Origin: an uncultured Porphyromonadaceae bacterium | GTDB taxonomy: Bacteria > Bacteroidota > Bacteroidia > Bacteroidales > Muribaculaceae | Direction of reading: 5' to 3' | Length of the DNA: 64,000 bases | Assembly (NCBI GenBank): GCA_947178215.1 | Contig: CAMWXJ010000006.1 | Span: 1 to 64,000 of the forward strand | Shown here: positions 45,198 through 52,809 of the stretch, piece after piece | How positions within the stretch are numbered: position 1 is the first letter of the stretch | Layout of the letters: each line of letters begins with the position of its first letter | The notes under the pieces: model-generated | Seen by the model: only the letters and a program-made list of their open reading frames with translations | The model's database searches: none | Told to the model about the DNA's origin: nothing | Made by a program: the position numbers and the translations under genes

Positions 45198-46550
45198 TTA
45201 CATCGTTTCCGACGACTCTTCGGCCTTGATTACCGAATCCTCGGCCACAGAAGAAGTGTCGTCGGCCTTGTCGGGATGCGAGAAAGGCACTATCTTGGCG
45301 AGGATGAAGGCGGGAACCGACACTATCAGGGCTATGATGAAAAACACCTCGTAGCCGGTGCGCTCGCATATCCAGCCGCTTATCATGCCGGGGAGCATCA
45401 CGCCGAGATTCATTATTGCCGAAGCGAAAGCATAGTGAGCCATGGTATGCTTGCCGGGTGCCACCTGCTGCATCATGAACAGGGTGAGGCCCACGAAGCC
45501 GAAACCGTAGCAGAGATATTCGGCCACGAGGCCTGAGCCTATAATCCAGAGGTTGGAGGGCTGATAGGCCGAGAAAAGGAAGTAGATGAGGAAAGGCACG
45601 TTGAATATGGCTACCAGCGACAGCAGCACTTTGCGCAGACCGAAACGGGCTATGTAGTAGCCGCCGAGAATCGAGCCGACAATAAAAGCCACCGTGCCGA
45701 AGATACCGTAGAGGGTGCCGATCTCCTCGTTGGTGAGGGCCAGGCCGCCCGACTCGCGCGATGCTTTAAGGAATATAGGCACCATTTTGAGAGCGAGCCC
45801 CTCGGTGAGACGGTAGCAGAGTATGAAGAGTATATATACCCATATATGGGCCTTGCGGAAGAAATCGACGAGCACCTGCCACATGGAGCGCATGGCCTGG
45901 GGGAAGCTGTCGACCTTTTCGCCGGTCTTGGGGGTACGGGGAAGCACCACGGAGTGGTACACGGCCATGACAATAAGTAGTGCCGCTATCACGCCCATGA
46001 TTATCATCCAGGCATAAAAGGGGGCGCGCTCGGGGTTGGTGGCCTTGAAATGCGTTATAAGATAGCCGGCGAGCCACACGAGGCCGCCGTTGGCAAGCAC
46101 TTTGGCAAGGTTATAGAACGCGCCCTGCCAGCCTATGTACTTGGATTGTGTCTGCTTGTCGAGCGCGGTGAGATATATACCGTCGGTGGCTATGTCGTGG
46201 GTCGCGCCCGAAAAAGCTATTATCGCCATCATGGCTATGGTGAAGCTGAAAAAGTTGGGCAACGGAAGCAGGAAGGCTATCACGCCGAAACCGAAACCCG
46301 ATATTGCCTGGGTGGCTATGACAAAGTTGCGCTTGGTCCAGTATATTTCAAGCAGCGGACTCCAAATGAATTTAAGTGTATAAGGCAGTGTGAGCAACGA
46401 GGTCCAGAAGGCTATTGTGGCCTTATCGACTCCAAGGTCGTCGAACATAATTACGGCCACAAGATTGAGCGCTATAAAGGGCAGTCCCATCGCGAAATAT
46501 ACACTGGGAACCCATTTCAGCGGATTAGTGGATTTGATTTGCGTATTCAT
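45198..46550 (-). CDS. MFS transporter for mannosyl oligosaccharide (likely)
   Basis: 450 residues with about twelve transmembrane helices and a hydrophilic, acidic C-terminal tail. It starts at 46550 and is followed 70 bases later by GH130. Inner-membrane MFS transporters in this position of N-glycan loci import the Man-GlcNAc unit that the cytoplasmic phosphorylase splits, so I infer that substrate. The family resembles the AmpG/SLC45-like branch ('WTSLLTLPYTLKFIWSPLLEI'). Confidence 0.82.
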   Translation of the reverse strand: MNTQIKSTNPLKWVPSVYFAMGLPFIALNLVAVIMFDDLGVDKATIAFWTSLLTLPYTLKFIWSPLLEIYWTKRNFVIATQAISGFGFGVIAFLLPLPNFFSFTIAMMAIIAFSGATHDIATDGIYLTALDKQTQSKYIGWQGAFYNLAKVLANGGLVWLAGYLITHFKATNPERAPFYAWMIIMGVIAALLIVMAVYHSVVLPRTPKTGEKVDSFPQAMRSMWQVLVDFFRKAHIWVYILFILCYRLTEGLALKMVPIFLKASRESGGLALTNEEIGTLYGIFGTVAFIVGSILGGYYIARFGLRKVLLSLVAIFNVPFLIYFLFSAYQPSNLWIIGSGLVAEYLCYGFGFVGLTLFMMQQVAPGKHTMAHYAFASAIMNLGVMLPGMISGWICERTGYEVFFIIALIVSVPAFILAKIVPFSHPDKADDTSSVAEDSVIKAEESSETM

Positions 46551-46824
46551 GGCTGGTAAGATTTAATTTCCTGGGCAGGTCAATTGTTCCCGACAATCGA
46601 GGGCTATCACGCTTTCATCGGCGGCAACGGAAACTGCGCGACGACAGCCGCCCGCGCCGAGCATCGGACCGATACAATCCGCATAATCGGTGACTGACTG
46701 ATTGTTACCCACACAATACACATGCGGTATCGTAGCGGCAGCGATAAACGCCGACGGAGTCTTCATTGACAGGATATGCTTGCTGATAGATACAAGGAGG
46801 TGCCGCACATAATTCCGGCAAACG

Positions 46825-46832
46825 CAAAATTA
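46825..46832 (-). promoter_or_regulatory. Possible -7 box for the mannose operon
   Basis: Reads TAATTTTG on the minus strand, a perfect TAnnTTTG match, about 275 bases before the MFS start. It would give a long leader of about 270 bases. No clear -33 element. Confidence 0.35.
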
Positions 46833-46936
46833 CCGAATTTATTTGACATACGCCGCGGCCACTCCGATTTTTTGCATTTATAAGACTTTCACAACCAAAT
46901 TAAAGGAAAGCCTCCGAGAGAATTTTTTTGCGACTT

Positions 46937-47080
46937 CGTGAACCAATATCGTGCCGCGGTCGTTTACACATCAAAGAGAAGGCGTTTTACTGACTTTAAT
47001 AAAAAGCCGAGATCCAATTATTGAGATCACCTTCTCCGTGGCCTCCGCCTCAGCCGACGTTGAGATGGAGGCCTCTTTTT
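46937..47080 (+). ncRNA. Candidate plus-strand small RNA with its own terminator
   Basis: A good intrinsic terminator at 47040-47080 has no plus-strand gene before it, since the nearest upstream gene (MFS) points the other way. The sequence before it can fold: GAGAAGG (46977-46983) pairs with CCTTCTC (47030-47036), and inside lies a GATC..GATC hairpin with a CAA/TTG continuation. A T-rich -7-like box (46923-46930, 7 of 8) would start transcription near 46937. The product would be about 144 bases. No known RNA family recognised. Confidence 0.35.
47040..47080 (+). terminator. Orphan intrinsic terminator
   Basis: GGCCTCC (47040-47046) pairs with GGAGGCC (47067-47073), with CTCA/TGAG pairing further in and a loop of about eight bases. 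TCTTTTT follows on the plus strand. Confidence 0.65.
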
Positions 47081-47116
47081 GTACGTATAAGCTGCATACT
47101 ATACACACAGACACAT

Positions 47117-47160
47117 GCAGCGGCGGATAAGCCATGACGTCATGACCTATCCGCCGCTGC
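47117..47160. terminator. 13-bp hairpin with palindromic loop after the M23 gene
   Basis: GCAGCGGCGGATA (47117-47129) pairs perfectly with 47148-47160. The loop holds ATGACGTCAT, itself a palindrome. It lies just downstream of the minus-strand M23 gene, but has no T run on that strand. A terminator or processing hairpin is likely. Confidence 0.5.
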
Positions 47161-47190
47161 GGTTATATTTTCAGTAGTGACCGGCTCCGG

Positions 47191-48009
47191 TTATTTCTTG
47201 CGGCGGGCGCGGCTCTTGGATGCGGTGCTTCTCACGCGGCGCTTTGTCGATTTCTTTACCGTGGTGGTCTGTGCCTTATCATGCAAGGCTCGGTCGAAAG
47301 TAAACGTGCCGTTGAAAGGGGTCTTGTTCTCGAAGTCGATTATTGAGGCGGGATTGATGGCGATGCCCATGTAGCGGGTCTCGAAGTGGAGATGAGGACC
47401 GGTTGAGCGGCCTGTGTTGCCTCCAAGAGCTATGGGATCTCCGGCTTTAACACGGTCGTTGGGCTTGGCGATGAACTTGGAGAGGTGGCCGTAGACGGTT
47501 TCCATGCCGTTGTCGTGACGAATCACCACATAGTAGCCATAGCCACGACGCTCATAGCGACATATTCTTACTTTGCCGTCGAAAGCGGCCCTTACCGTAT
47601 CGCCTACATGGAGGCCGAGGTCTATGCCTTTGTGAACACGGCGGAAGCGGGGACGATAGCCGAAATTTGATGTGACGCGGATGTTTTCGAGGGGGCTGAC
47701 GTAGGAGCTTACATCAAGTTCTTTGGTATCGGGGATTGTCGCGCCGGTGTAGGGGTTTACGAGCTGGCTTTCCCAGTACTCGCTGAACACTTCGTTGTCA
47801 AGGATGTCGTCGGAGCGTAAATCCTCGATAAACTTCACTGTGTTGATAAGCTTGATGTCGGCGGCAATGGGACGCTGGGCTGCGAGGAGTTCTTTGTGCT
47901 GGTTGTCGTGGGCCTCGGGCAGCTTGTATTGGGCTGATGCGATGAACGCCTGCGAGAAGAGGGCTATTGCTGCCGCGGCTATCGTTGCTGAAAGCTTTTT
48001 GATTATCAT
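47191..48009 (-). CDS. M23 family (LytM-like) peptidase
   Basis: 272 residues with a signal peptide (about 1-26), so periplasmic or outer surface. M23 metallo-endopeptidases cut peptidoglycan cross-links. Zinc ligands are present: His and Asp in 'RRVHKGIDLGLHVGD' (about 128-142), then 'VYGHLSKF' and 'GPHLHFETRYMG' (about 202-213). The long N-terminal helical part and the very basic C-terminus ('KSTKRRVRSTASKSRARRKK') are noteworthy; the tail may bind the cell wall or nucleic acid. It lies downstream of ndk with a 45-base gap. Confidence 0.87.
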   Translation of the reverse strand: MIIKKLSATIAAAAIALFSQAFIASAQYKLPEAHDNQHKELLAAQRPIAADIKLINTVKFIEDLRSDDILDNEVFSEYWESQLVNPYTGATIPDTKELDVSSYVSPLENIRVTSNFGYRPRFRRVHKGIDLGLHVGDTVRAAFDGKVRICRYERRGYGYYVVIRHDNGMETVYGHLSKFIAKPNDRVKAGDPIALGGNTGRSTGPHLHFETRYMGIAINPASIIDFENKTPFNGTFTFDRALHDKAQTTTVKKSTKRRVRSTASKSRARRKK

Positions 48010-48054
48010 TTTTGGGGAGGGAATGTAATTGAGGAGCGAGCCGGAATGAGATTA

Positions 48055-48522
48055 TTATTGGAGCTCGGAAGCTGCGTAAAGAAATTTGAGGTTGTCGGGA
48101 GTCCATTCGATAATCTCACCGGGGGCGAAGAAGCGTTTCAGCTCGGCTGCGGCGTCGTCAGGCGAAGATGATGCGTGAATCACGTTTTCCTGATTAGACA
48201 TCGAGAAGTCGCCGCGAATGGTGCCGGGAGCTGCCTCGCGGCCATTGGTGGCGCCTGTCAGCATACGCACGACGGCTATGGCGTCGCGGCCGCGCAGGGC
48301 GAGCACGATGACCGGGGTGGCGGTCATGGAACTTATTACCGAAGGAAAGAAAGGACGGTCGACGAGGTGAGCGTAATGCTCGCGCAGAAGCGCTTCGTCG
48401 AGCTGCATCATCTTCATGCCTACTATCGTGAGACCTTTGGCCTCGAAACGCGAAAGAATCGACCCCACAAGCCCGCGGGCTATGGATGAGGGTTTGAATA
48501 TGATTAGGGTCGTTTCTATCAT
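48055..48522 (-). CDS. ndk: Nucleoside diphosphate kinase
   Basis: Transfers phosphate from ATP to NDPs through a phospho-His. About 155 residues from the ATG at 48522, which begins 'MIETTLIIFKPSS'; an in-frame ATG at 48537 adds five residues. The active-site His is in 'NVIHASSSPDDA' (about 118), close to the family's NxxHgSDs, and 'GATNGREAAPGTIRGDF' is the substrate loop. A canonical promoter lies just upstream (48581-48612). Confidence 0.93.
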   Translation of the reverse strand: MIETTLIIFKPSSIARGLVGSILSRFEAKGLTIVGMKMMQLDEALLREHYAHLVDRPFFPSVISSMTATPVIVLALRGRDAIAVVRMLTGATNGREAAPGTIRGDFSMSNQENVIHASSSPDDAAAELKRFFAPGEIIEWTPDNLKFLYAASELQ

Positions 48523-48537
48523 GGAAGATATTGGCAT

Positions 48538-48933
48538 TTGATAATTTCACATTTGTTCACACTTTTCGTGAACTTTCGCTCAAAATTAAGGCTTTGCACC
48601 CGAAAATCCAAACGTTGCGCCGATAAAACGCCACAATGTGGCAAAATTGTAACAACTGCAACTTTGCGTCACCTTGAAGCACTGATACTTACGTTTCTGT
48701 GTGAAATTATCCTAAAATGAGTTGACTACTCTTTAGCACTTTTTCAATTGTTAATTCATTGTTAAAATATGTAATCCAAGCCGGCTGAAAATTAACATTT
48801 CAGTCAGTATACCATGACTGAGCGACGGTGAACCGCGAGCCGCCGCCCGCTGTTGTACACACTGACGGAACTTCTCCGCCACACTTGTTTTTTCCCACCT
48901 TTATCTCACCCCACACCCTAAAATATCACTATT
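48538..48933. other. Intergenic stretch between ndk and the LEA-like gene
   Basis: Divergent promoter region for ndk (minus) and the 96-residue gene (plus). It holds the ndk promoter at 48581-48612, a 6-bp hairpin (CAGTCA..TGACTG, about 48803-48822) and GC-rich sequence to 48900. No other gene seen. Confidence 0.6.
48581..48612 (-). promoter_or_regulatory. Canonical promoter of ndk
   Basis: On the minus strand TTTG (48609-48612) is followed after 20 bases by TAATTTTG (48581-48588). Both match the Bacteroidetes consensus; the ndk ATG lies about 58 bases downstream. Confidence 0.65.
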
Positions 48934-49224
48934 ATGGACCTCAGTAACATAACCAACGCGGCCAAAGACGCATTATCCACGGCCAAGGAAAACGCATCGA
49001 CCGAAAAAGACAACATTCAGGTCAAGGCAACCGAGTATGTCAACCAGGCCAAATCCGTCGCTTCCGAGAAGCTCGACGAAGCCAAGACCGCAGCCGCCGA
49101 GAAGCTCGGCCAGGCCAAGGAGAAAGCCGGCGGCATTACCGACATGTTGCGCGAGAAAGGGGGCGATGCCCTCGACTCGATAGGCGATGCCATGCACAAT
49201 CTCGCCGAAAAGATGCGCGACTGA
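48934..49224 (+). CDS. Small LEA-like/amphipathic coiled-coil protein
   Basis: 96 residues, almost entirely helical, Ala/Lys/Glu-rich, no Cys and no signal peptide. It contains repeats of an 11-residue pattern ('AKSVASEKLDE', 'AKTAAAEKLGQ', 'AKEKAGG') as in late-embryogenesis-abundant-like and YtxH-type stress proteins. Such proteins coat membranes or protect proteins during drying or stress; a similar role here is inference. Its gene lies divergently to ndk. Confidence 0.65.
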   Translation: MDLSNITNAAKDALSTAKENASTEKDNIQVKATEYVNQAKSVASEKLDEAKTAAAEKLGQAKEKAGGITDMLREKGGDALDSIGDAMHNLAEKMRD

Positions 49225-49302
49225 CCTCCCTCATCCCGGCCGACACAATCGGTCACATCATTTTCGCCCCCTATAAAAGGCGCCCGTTTGCAATATTCTC
49301 GC

Positions 49303-49310
49303 TATCTTTG
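49303..49310 (+). promoter_or_regulatory. -7 box before the TlpA-like gene
   Basis: TATCTTTG matches TAnnTTTG and lies 85 bases before the ATG at 49396. It supports that ATG and not the earlier in-frame ATG at 49288, which lies upstream of the box. Confidence 0.5.
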
Positions 49311-49395
49311 CCGAGTGATGCAGCGGGTGCCTCTGTCATTATCCGGTCACGGAGGCAGCGCGCATCGCAACGTACCGACAATCTATATTTACACT

Positions 49396-50508
49396 ATGAC
49401 CAAAATCATGTCATTGATGGCCTCGCTTCTGGCCGGAGCAACCATCGCCCAGGCCCAGGACCCGGCCGTTGTCACACTCACTCTTCCCGAAGGCACCGAC
49501 AGCATTATCGTGGCCCAGATACCCATGGCCGACTACTTCGGCGAGAACCGCCGCGCCGCGCTGCGCGGCCTAATGGACACCCTCGTAGTCACCGGGCAGC
49601 CCACCCTCGCCATCGAGGTTGACACGGATGGCCCGGCAGCCGTCGTGGCAAGCCCCATCAACAGCCGTCCGGCAATGCTCTTCGCCGCTCCCGGCGAGCA
49701 GCTCGCAATCGACTTCACCACTACCAATCCACAGATGAGCGGCTCGACCCTCACCGACGGCATGAACCGCTGGAACATGGCCGCCGACTCGATAATGACC
49801 GCATACCGCGCACTCCCCTCCACCGCCGGCGATGCGGAGCGTCAGGCGCTTATCGACGGCTTCACCGATATAGCCGAAGCAGCGGCGCTCGCCAATCTCG
49901 ACAATGCCCTCGGCGTGTACATGACCTCGCAGATTCAGGACGAGGATCGACTCATGTCGGCGCTTGAATCGCTCAAACCGGGCGCAGTCAACTCCATTCT
50001 CGCCCCGATGTACATGCAGCTCCAAAAGAACGCCGAGCGCACACGCGCCCGCCGCGCCGCCGCCGAGTTTATCCAGGTAGGCAAGCCCGCGCCCGACTTC
50101 GAGCTCCCCGACCCCGAGGGCAAGGCCGTTAAGCTTAGCGACTTCCGCGGCAAATGGGTGATGCTCGACTTCTGGGGCTCGTGGTGCGGCTGGTGCATCA
50201 AGGGCATACCTCAGATGAAAGAGCAATATGAGGTACTGAAAAACCGCAACGTGGAGTTCCTCTCGATAGACTGCGGCGACACCCGCGACAAGTGGCTCGA
50301 CGCACTGAAACAGTATGAACTCCCCTGGGTCAACGTGTGGACCAATCCCGAATCACCCCAGGCAACCCAGCCCTCAACGATATATGCCATCCAGGGCTAT
50401 CCCACCAAGCTTGTCATTAATCCCGAGGGCAACATAGCCCTGATTGTGGTGGGCGAAGACCCCACCTTCTACGAACAGCTCACCAATCTTCTGCCCGCCG
50501 ACAAATAA
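49396..50508 (+). CDS. TlpA-like thioredoxin-domain protein
   Basis: About 370 residues from ATG 49396 ('MTKIMSLMASLLAGATIAQA', a signal peptide), so periplasmic or outer-membrane facing. The N-terminal part (about 25-210) resembles the beta-rich, helical accessory domain of Bacteroidetes TlpA-like proteins. The C-terminal thioredoxin fold has the redox motif WCGWC in 'DFWGSWCGWCIKGIP' (about 265), and 'PTKLVINPEG' near the cis-Pro. These proteins reduce disulfides of envelope proteins. Its stop codon abuts the HAD gene start (50508/50509). Confidence 0.85.
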   Translation: MTKIMSLMASLLAGATIAQAQDPAVVTLTLPEGTDSIIVAQIPMADYFGENRRAALRGLMDTLVVTGQPTLAIEVDTDGPAAVVASPINSRPAMLFAAPGEQLAIDFTTTNPQMSGSTLTDGMNRWNMAADSIMTAYRALPSTAGDAERQALIDGFTDIAEAAALANLDNALGVYMTSQIQDEDRLMSALESLKPGAVNSILAPMYMQLQKNAERTRARRAAAEFIQVGKPAPDFELPDPEGKAVKLSDFRGKWVMLDFWGSWCGWCIKGIPQMKEQYEVLKNRNVEFLSIDCGDTRDKWLDALKQYELPWVNVWTNPESPQATQPSTIYAIQGYPTKLVINPEGNIALIVVGEDPTFYEQLTNLLPADK

Positions 50509-51258
50509 ATGTTTGAGCAGGAAATAGCAACGTTTCTCAGGCGTCACCACTACAAGTGTGTGACGCCTGCTGCCGCTCTTATCGACATGGACGGCACGCT
50601 TTACGACTCTATGCCGCTCCACGCAGAGGCATGGCACCGCATGGCTACCGGCCTTGGCATAGAGTGTACAAGGGATGAGTTTTTTCTCTACGAGGGTCGC
50701 ACGGGCGCGTCGACAATCAACATACTGTTTAACCGCGCGTTTGGCCGCGACGCCACACCGGAGGAAATAAAAAAGTATTACCACCTCAAAACGGTATATT
50801 TCAACGAATACCCCAAACCGGGCAAGATGCCGGGAGCCGCCGAGCTGATGAACCTGCTGCGCGACGCCACAATCAGGCGCGTGCTCGTAACCGGTTCGGG
50901 CCAGACGTCGCTCATAGAACGGCTTGAAGCCGACTATCCCGGCATTTTCACCCCCGACATGATGATAACCGGCCACAGCGTGACACACGGCAAGCCGCAC
51001 CCCGAGCCGTTTATAAAGGCCATGCAGCTCGCCCGCGTAAGCCCTTCGGCCTCAATCGTGATCGAAAACGCCCCTCTCGGCGTGGAGAGCGGCGACCGTG
51101 CCGGCGCATTTACCGTGGCCGTCACCACCGGTCCAATCCCGCGTGAGGAGTTTGTCAAGGCGGGAGCAGCCGTAATCTTCCCGTCGATGCCCGAAGCTGC
51201 CGCCGCTATGCCGCAACTGCTCCTTGAACTCGCCACCACTACACTTCAACCAGCATGA
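50509..51258 (+). CDS. HAD-superfamily phosphatase, beta-phosphoglucomutase-like
   Basis: 249 residues. HAD motif I DMDGTLYDS (about 27-35) carries the nucleophile and general-acid Asp; motif II is Thr in 'VLVTGSGQ', and motif III/IV are 'GKPHPEPF' and 'VIENAPLGVESG'. The helical cap after motif I places it in the subfamily with beta-phosphoglucomutases and small sugar-phosphate phosphatases. Substrate unknown. It begins one base after the TlpA-like gene and overlaps aroB by four bases (ATGA). Confidence 0.82.
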   Translation: MFEQEIATFLRRHHYKCVTPAAALIDMDGTLYDSMPLHAEAWHRMATGLGIECTRDEFFLYEGRTGASTINILFNRAFGRDATPEEIKKYYHLKTVYFNEYPKPGKMPGAAELMNLLRDATIRRVLVTGSGQTSLIERLEADYPGIFTPDMMITGHSVTHGKPHPEPFIKAMQLARVSPSASIVIENAPLGVESGDRAGAFTVAVTTGPIPREEFVKAGAAVIFPSMPEAAAAMPQLLLELATTTLQPA

Positions 51259-52313
51259 ACCTCATCTTCACCCACCACCCGGCCGATGCACTCAACACCA
51301 TAGTAAAAGAGATGTCGCCCGCCGGAATAGCGATAATAACCGACACCAACACGCACAAACTGTGCGCCGAACCGCTCCGCGAGGCGTGCCCCGCACTCGC
51401 CGACGCCCCCATAATAACAATCAAGGCGGGCGACACACACAAAGACATCACATCGCTCACCTCGGTATGGGAACAGATGCAGGCGGCCGGTCTGACACGC
51501 AAATCGGCCGTTGTCAACGTAGGAGGCGGCATGGTGACCGACCTCGGCGGCTTCGCGGCCGCCACATTCAAGCGCGGAATACGCTTCGTCAACGCCCCCA
51601 CGACACTGCTCTCGGCTGTCGACGCGGCAGTAGGCGGCAAGACGGGCATCAACTTCGGCGGCCTGAAAAACGAAATAGGCACATTCCGCGACGCCGACGC
51701 CGTGGTCATCTCCACATCGTGGCTCGCCACACTCCCCTCCTCCGAACTACGCTCAGGCTACGCCGAGATGCTGAAACACGGACTTATCGACAGCCCCGAA
51801 GAGTATCGCCGGCTTATCGGCTTCGACATCTCCGCGGCCGACTTCACGGGACTACTCCCCCTGGTGGAGCGCAGCGTGCTTGTCAAAAAACGCATCGTGG
51901 AACAGGACCCTCACGAACACGGACTGCGCCGCGCCCTCAATCTGGGCCACACGGCGGGCCACGCTTTCGAGAGTATGGCGATGCGCCGCGAACGCCCCGT
52001 ACCTCACGGATATGCGGTGGCGTGGGGGCTTGTAGTCGACCTCGTGCTCTCGCATATGCTCTTCAAGTTTCCGAGCGACATGCTGCGCGAGCTGGCGGCT
52101 TACGTACGCCGCATCTACGGCGTGATGCCGATAAGCTGCGACGACTATCCAGCGCTGCTCGAGCTCATGAGCCACGACAAGAAAAACGCCACTCCTGGCG
52201 CTATAAACTTCACTCTGCTTGAAGCACCCGGAAAGATAAAGATTGACTGCATCGCAGAAAAGCGCGACATCGAAGCTGCGCTCGACATATTCCGCGACCT
52301 TATGGGAATCTGA
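51255..52313 (+). CDS. aroB: 3-dehydroquinate synthase
   Basis: Cyclises DAHP to 3-dehydroquinate in the shikimate pathway, using NAD and a metal. 352 residues. NAD-binding 'VGGGMVTDLGGFAAATFKRG' (about 90-110), 'PTTLLSAVDAAVGGKTGIN' and the metal ligands Glu in 'GYAEMLKHGLI', and His in 'NLGHTAGHAFES' and 'VPHGYAVAWG' are all present. Last gene of the TlpA-HAD-AroB operon. Confidence 0.95.
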   Translation: MNLIFTHHPADALNTIVKEMSPAGIAIITDTNTHKLCAEPLREACPALADAPIITIKAGDTHKDITSLTSVWEQMQAAGLTRKSAVVNVGGGMVTDLGGFAAATFKRGIRFVNAPTTLLSAVDAAVGGKTGINFGGLKNEIGTFRDADAVVISTSWLATLPSSELRSGYAEMLKHGLIDSPEEYRRLIGFDISAADFTGLLPLVERSVLVKKRIVEQDPHEHGLRRALNLGHTAGHAFESMAMRRERPVPHGYAVAWGLVVDLVLSHMLFKFPSDMLRELAAYVRRIYGVMPISCDDYPALLELMSHDKKNATPGAINFTLLEAPGKIKIDCIAEKRDIEAALDIFRDLMGI

Positions 52314-52344
52314 GCCGAGCCGGCTTAAAAGCTGTCGAAAGCGT

Positions 52345-52803
52345 TTACTCCGCCTGTGGAATCTTGCCCGAAGCGGCAAGCGACGAGTTGTAATAGCGGA
52401 CATCGCCCGACACCTCGCGGCCTATCCAGGCCGGAAGTGCCGGCTGCTCCGACACGTCAGCAAGCTCTATCTCGGCCACGACAAGGCCGCTGAGCTTACC
52501 GTGAAACTCGTCTATCTCCCAGCGTCCGCTGCGATAGCGTGTCTTCGACAGCTCCGCCGTACCACAACGTTCAATCATGGCGTCGGCATCCGCGACCGGC
52601 ACAGGATATTCCCACTCGTCACGGCTTATGCCGTCGTTGCGCCCCTTGACGGTAAGCCACGCACGGTCACCGGCCACGCGCACACGCACGGTGGCGCGTG
52701 GTTCGAGCGACAGATAGGCCTGCCGCATCCTTACGCCGGGACCGTCGACGGCCTCGCGCCAGTTCTCACCCACGAGAAACTTGCGCTCTATCTCCTTTGC
52801 CAT
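52345..52803 (-). CDS. CYTH domain protein (triphosphate tunnel metalloenzyme)
   Basis: 152 residues. The N-terminal 'MAKEIERKFLV' holds the family's ExExK-type motif. Charged strands ('ATVRVRVAGDRAWLTVKG', 'EWEYPVP', 'VVAEIELAD') with alternating Arg/Lys/Glu line the tunnel. Short bacterial members are usually inorganic triphosphatases or of unknown nucleotide specificity. Tail to tail with aroB and six bases downstream of the RlmD-type gene. Confidence 0.85.
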   Translation of the reverse strand: MAKEIERKFLVGENWREAVDGPGVRMRQAYLSLEPRATVRVRVAGDRAWLTVKGRNDGISRDEWEYPVPVADADAMIERCGTAELSKTRYRSGRWEIDEFHGKLSGLVVAEIELADVSEQPALPAWIGREVSGDVRYYNSSLAASGKIPQAE

Positions 52804-52809
52804 TGCTGA

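Larger units (their letters stand above)
46551..47190. other. 640-base gap with candidate small RNA
   Basis: No credible protein gene. An 82-codon frame on the minus strand (46563-46808, GTG start) has Cys-rich but unfamiliar sequence. The gap holds a minus-strand -7 box (46825-46832), a candidate plus-strand RNA ending in a terminator at about 47080, and the hairpin at 47117-47160. Confidence 0.5.

Noticed and set aside
46563-46808. 82-codon frame before the MFS gene as a leader protein
   Set aside because: GTG start, Cys-rich unfamiliar sequence, no ribosome-binding site and no homologue I recognise.
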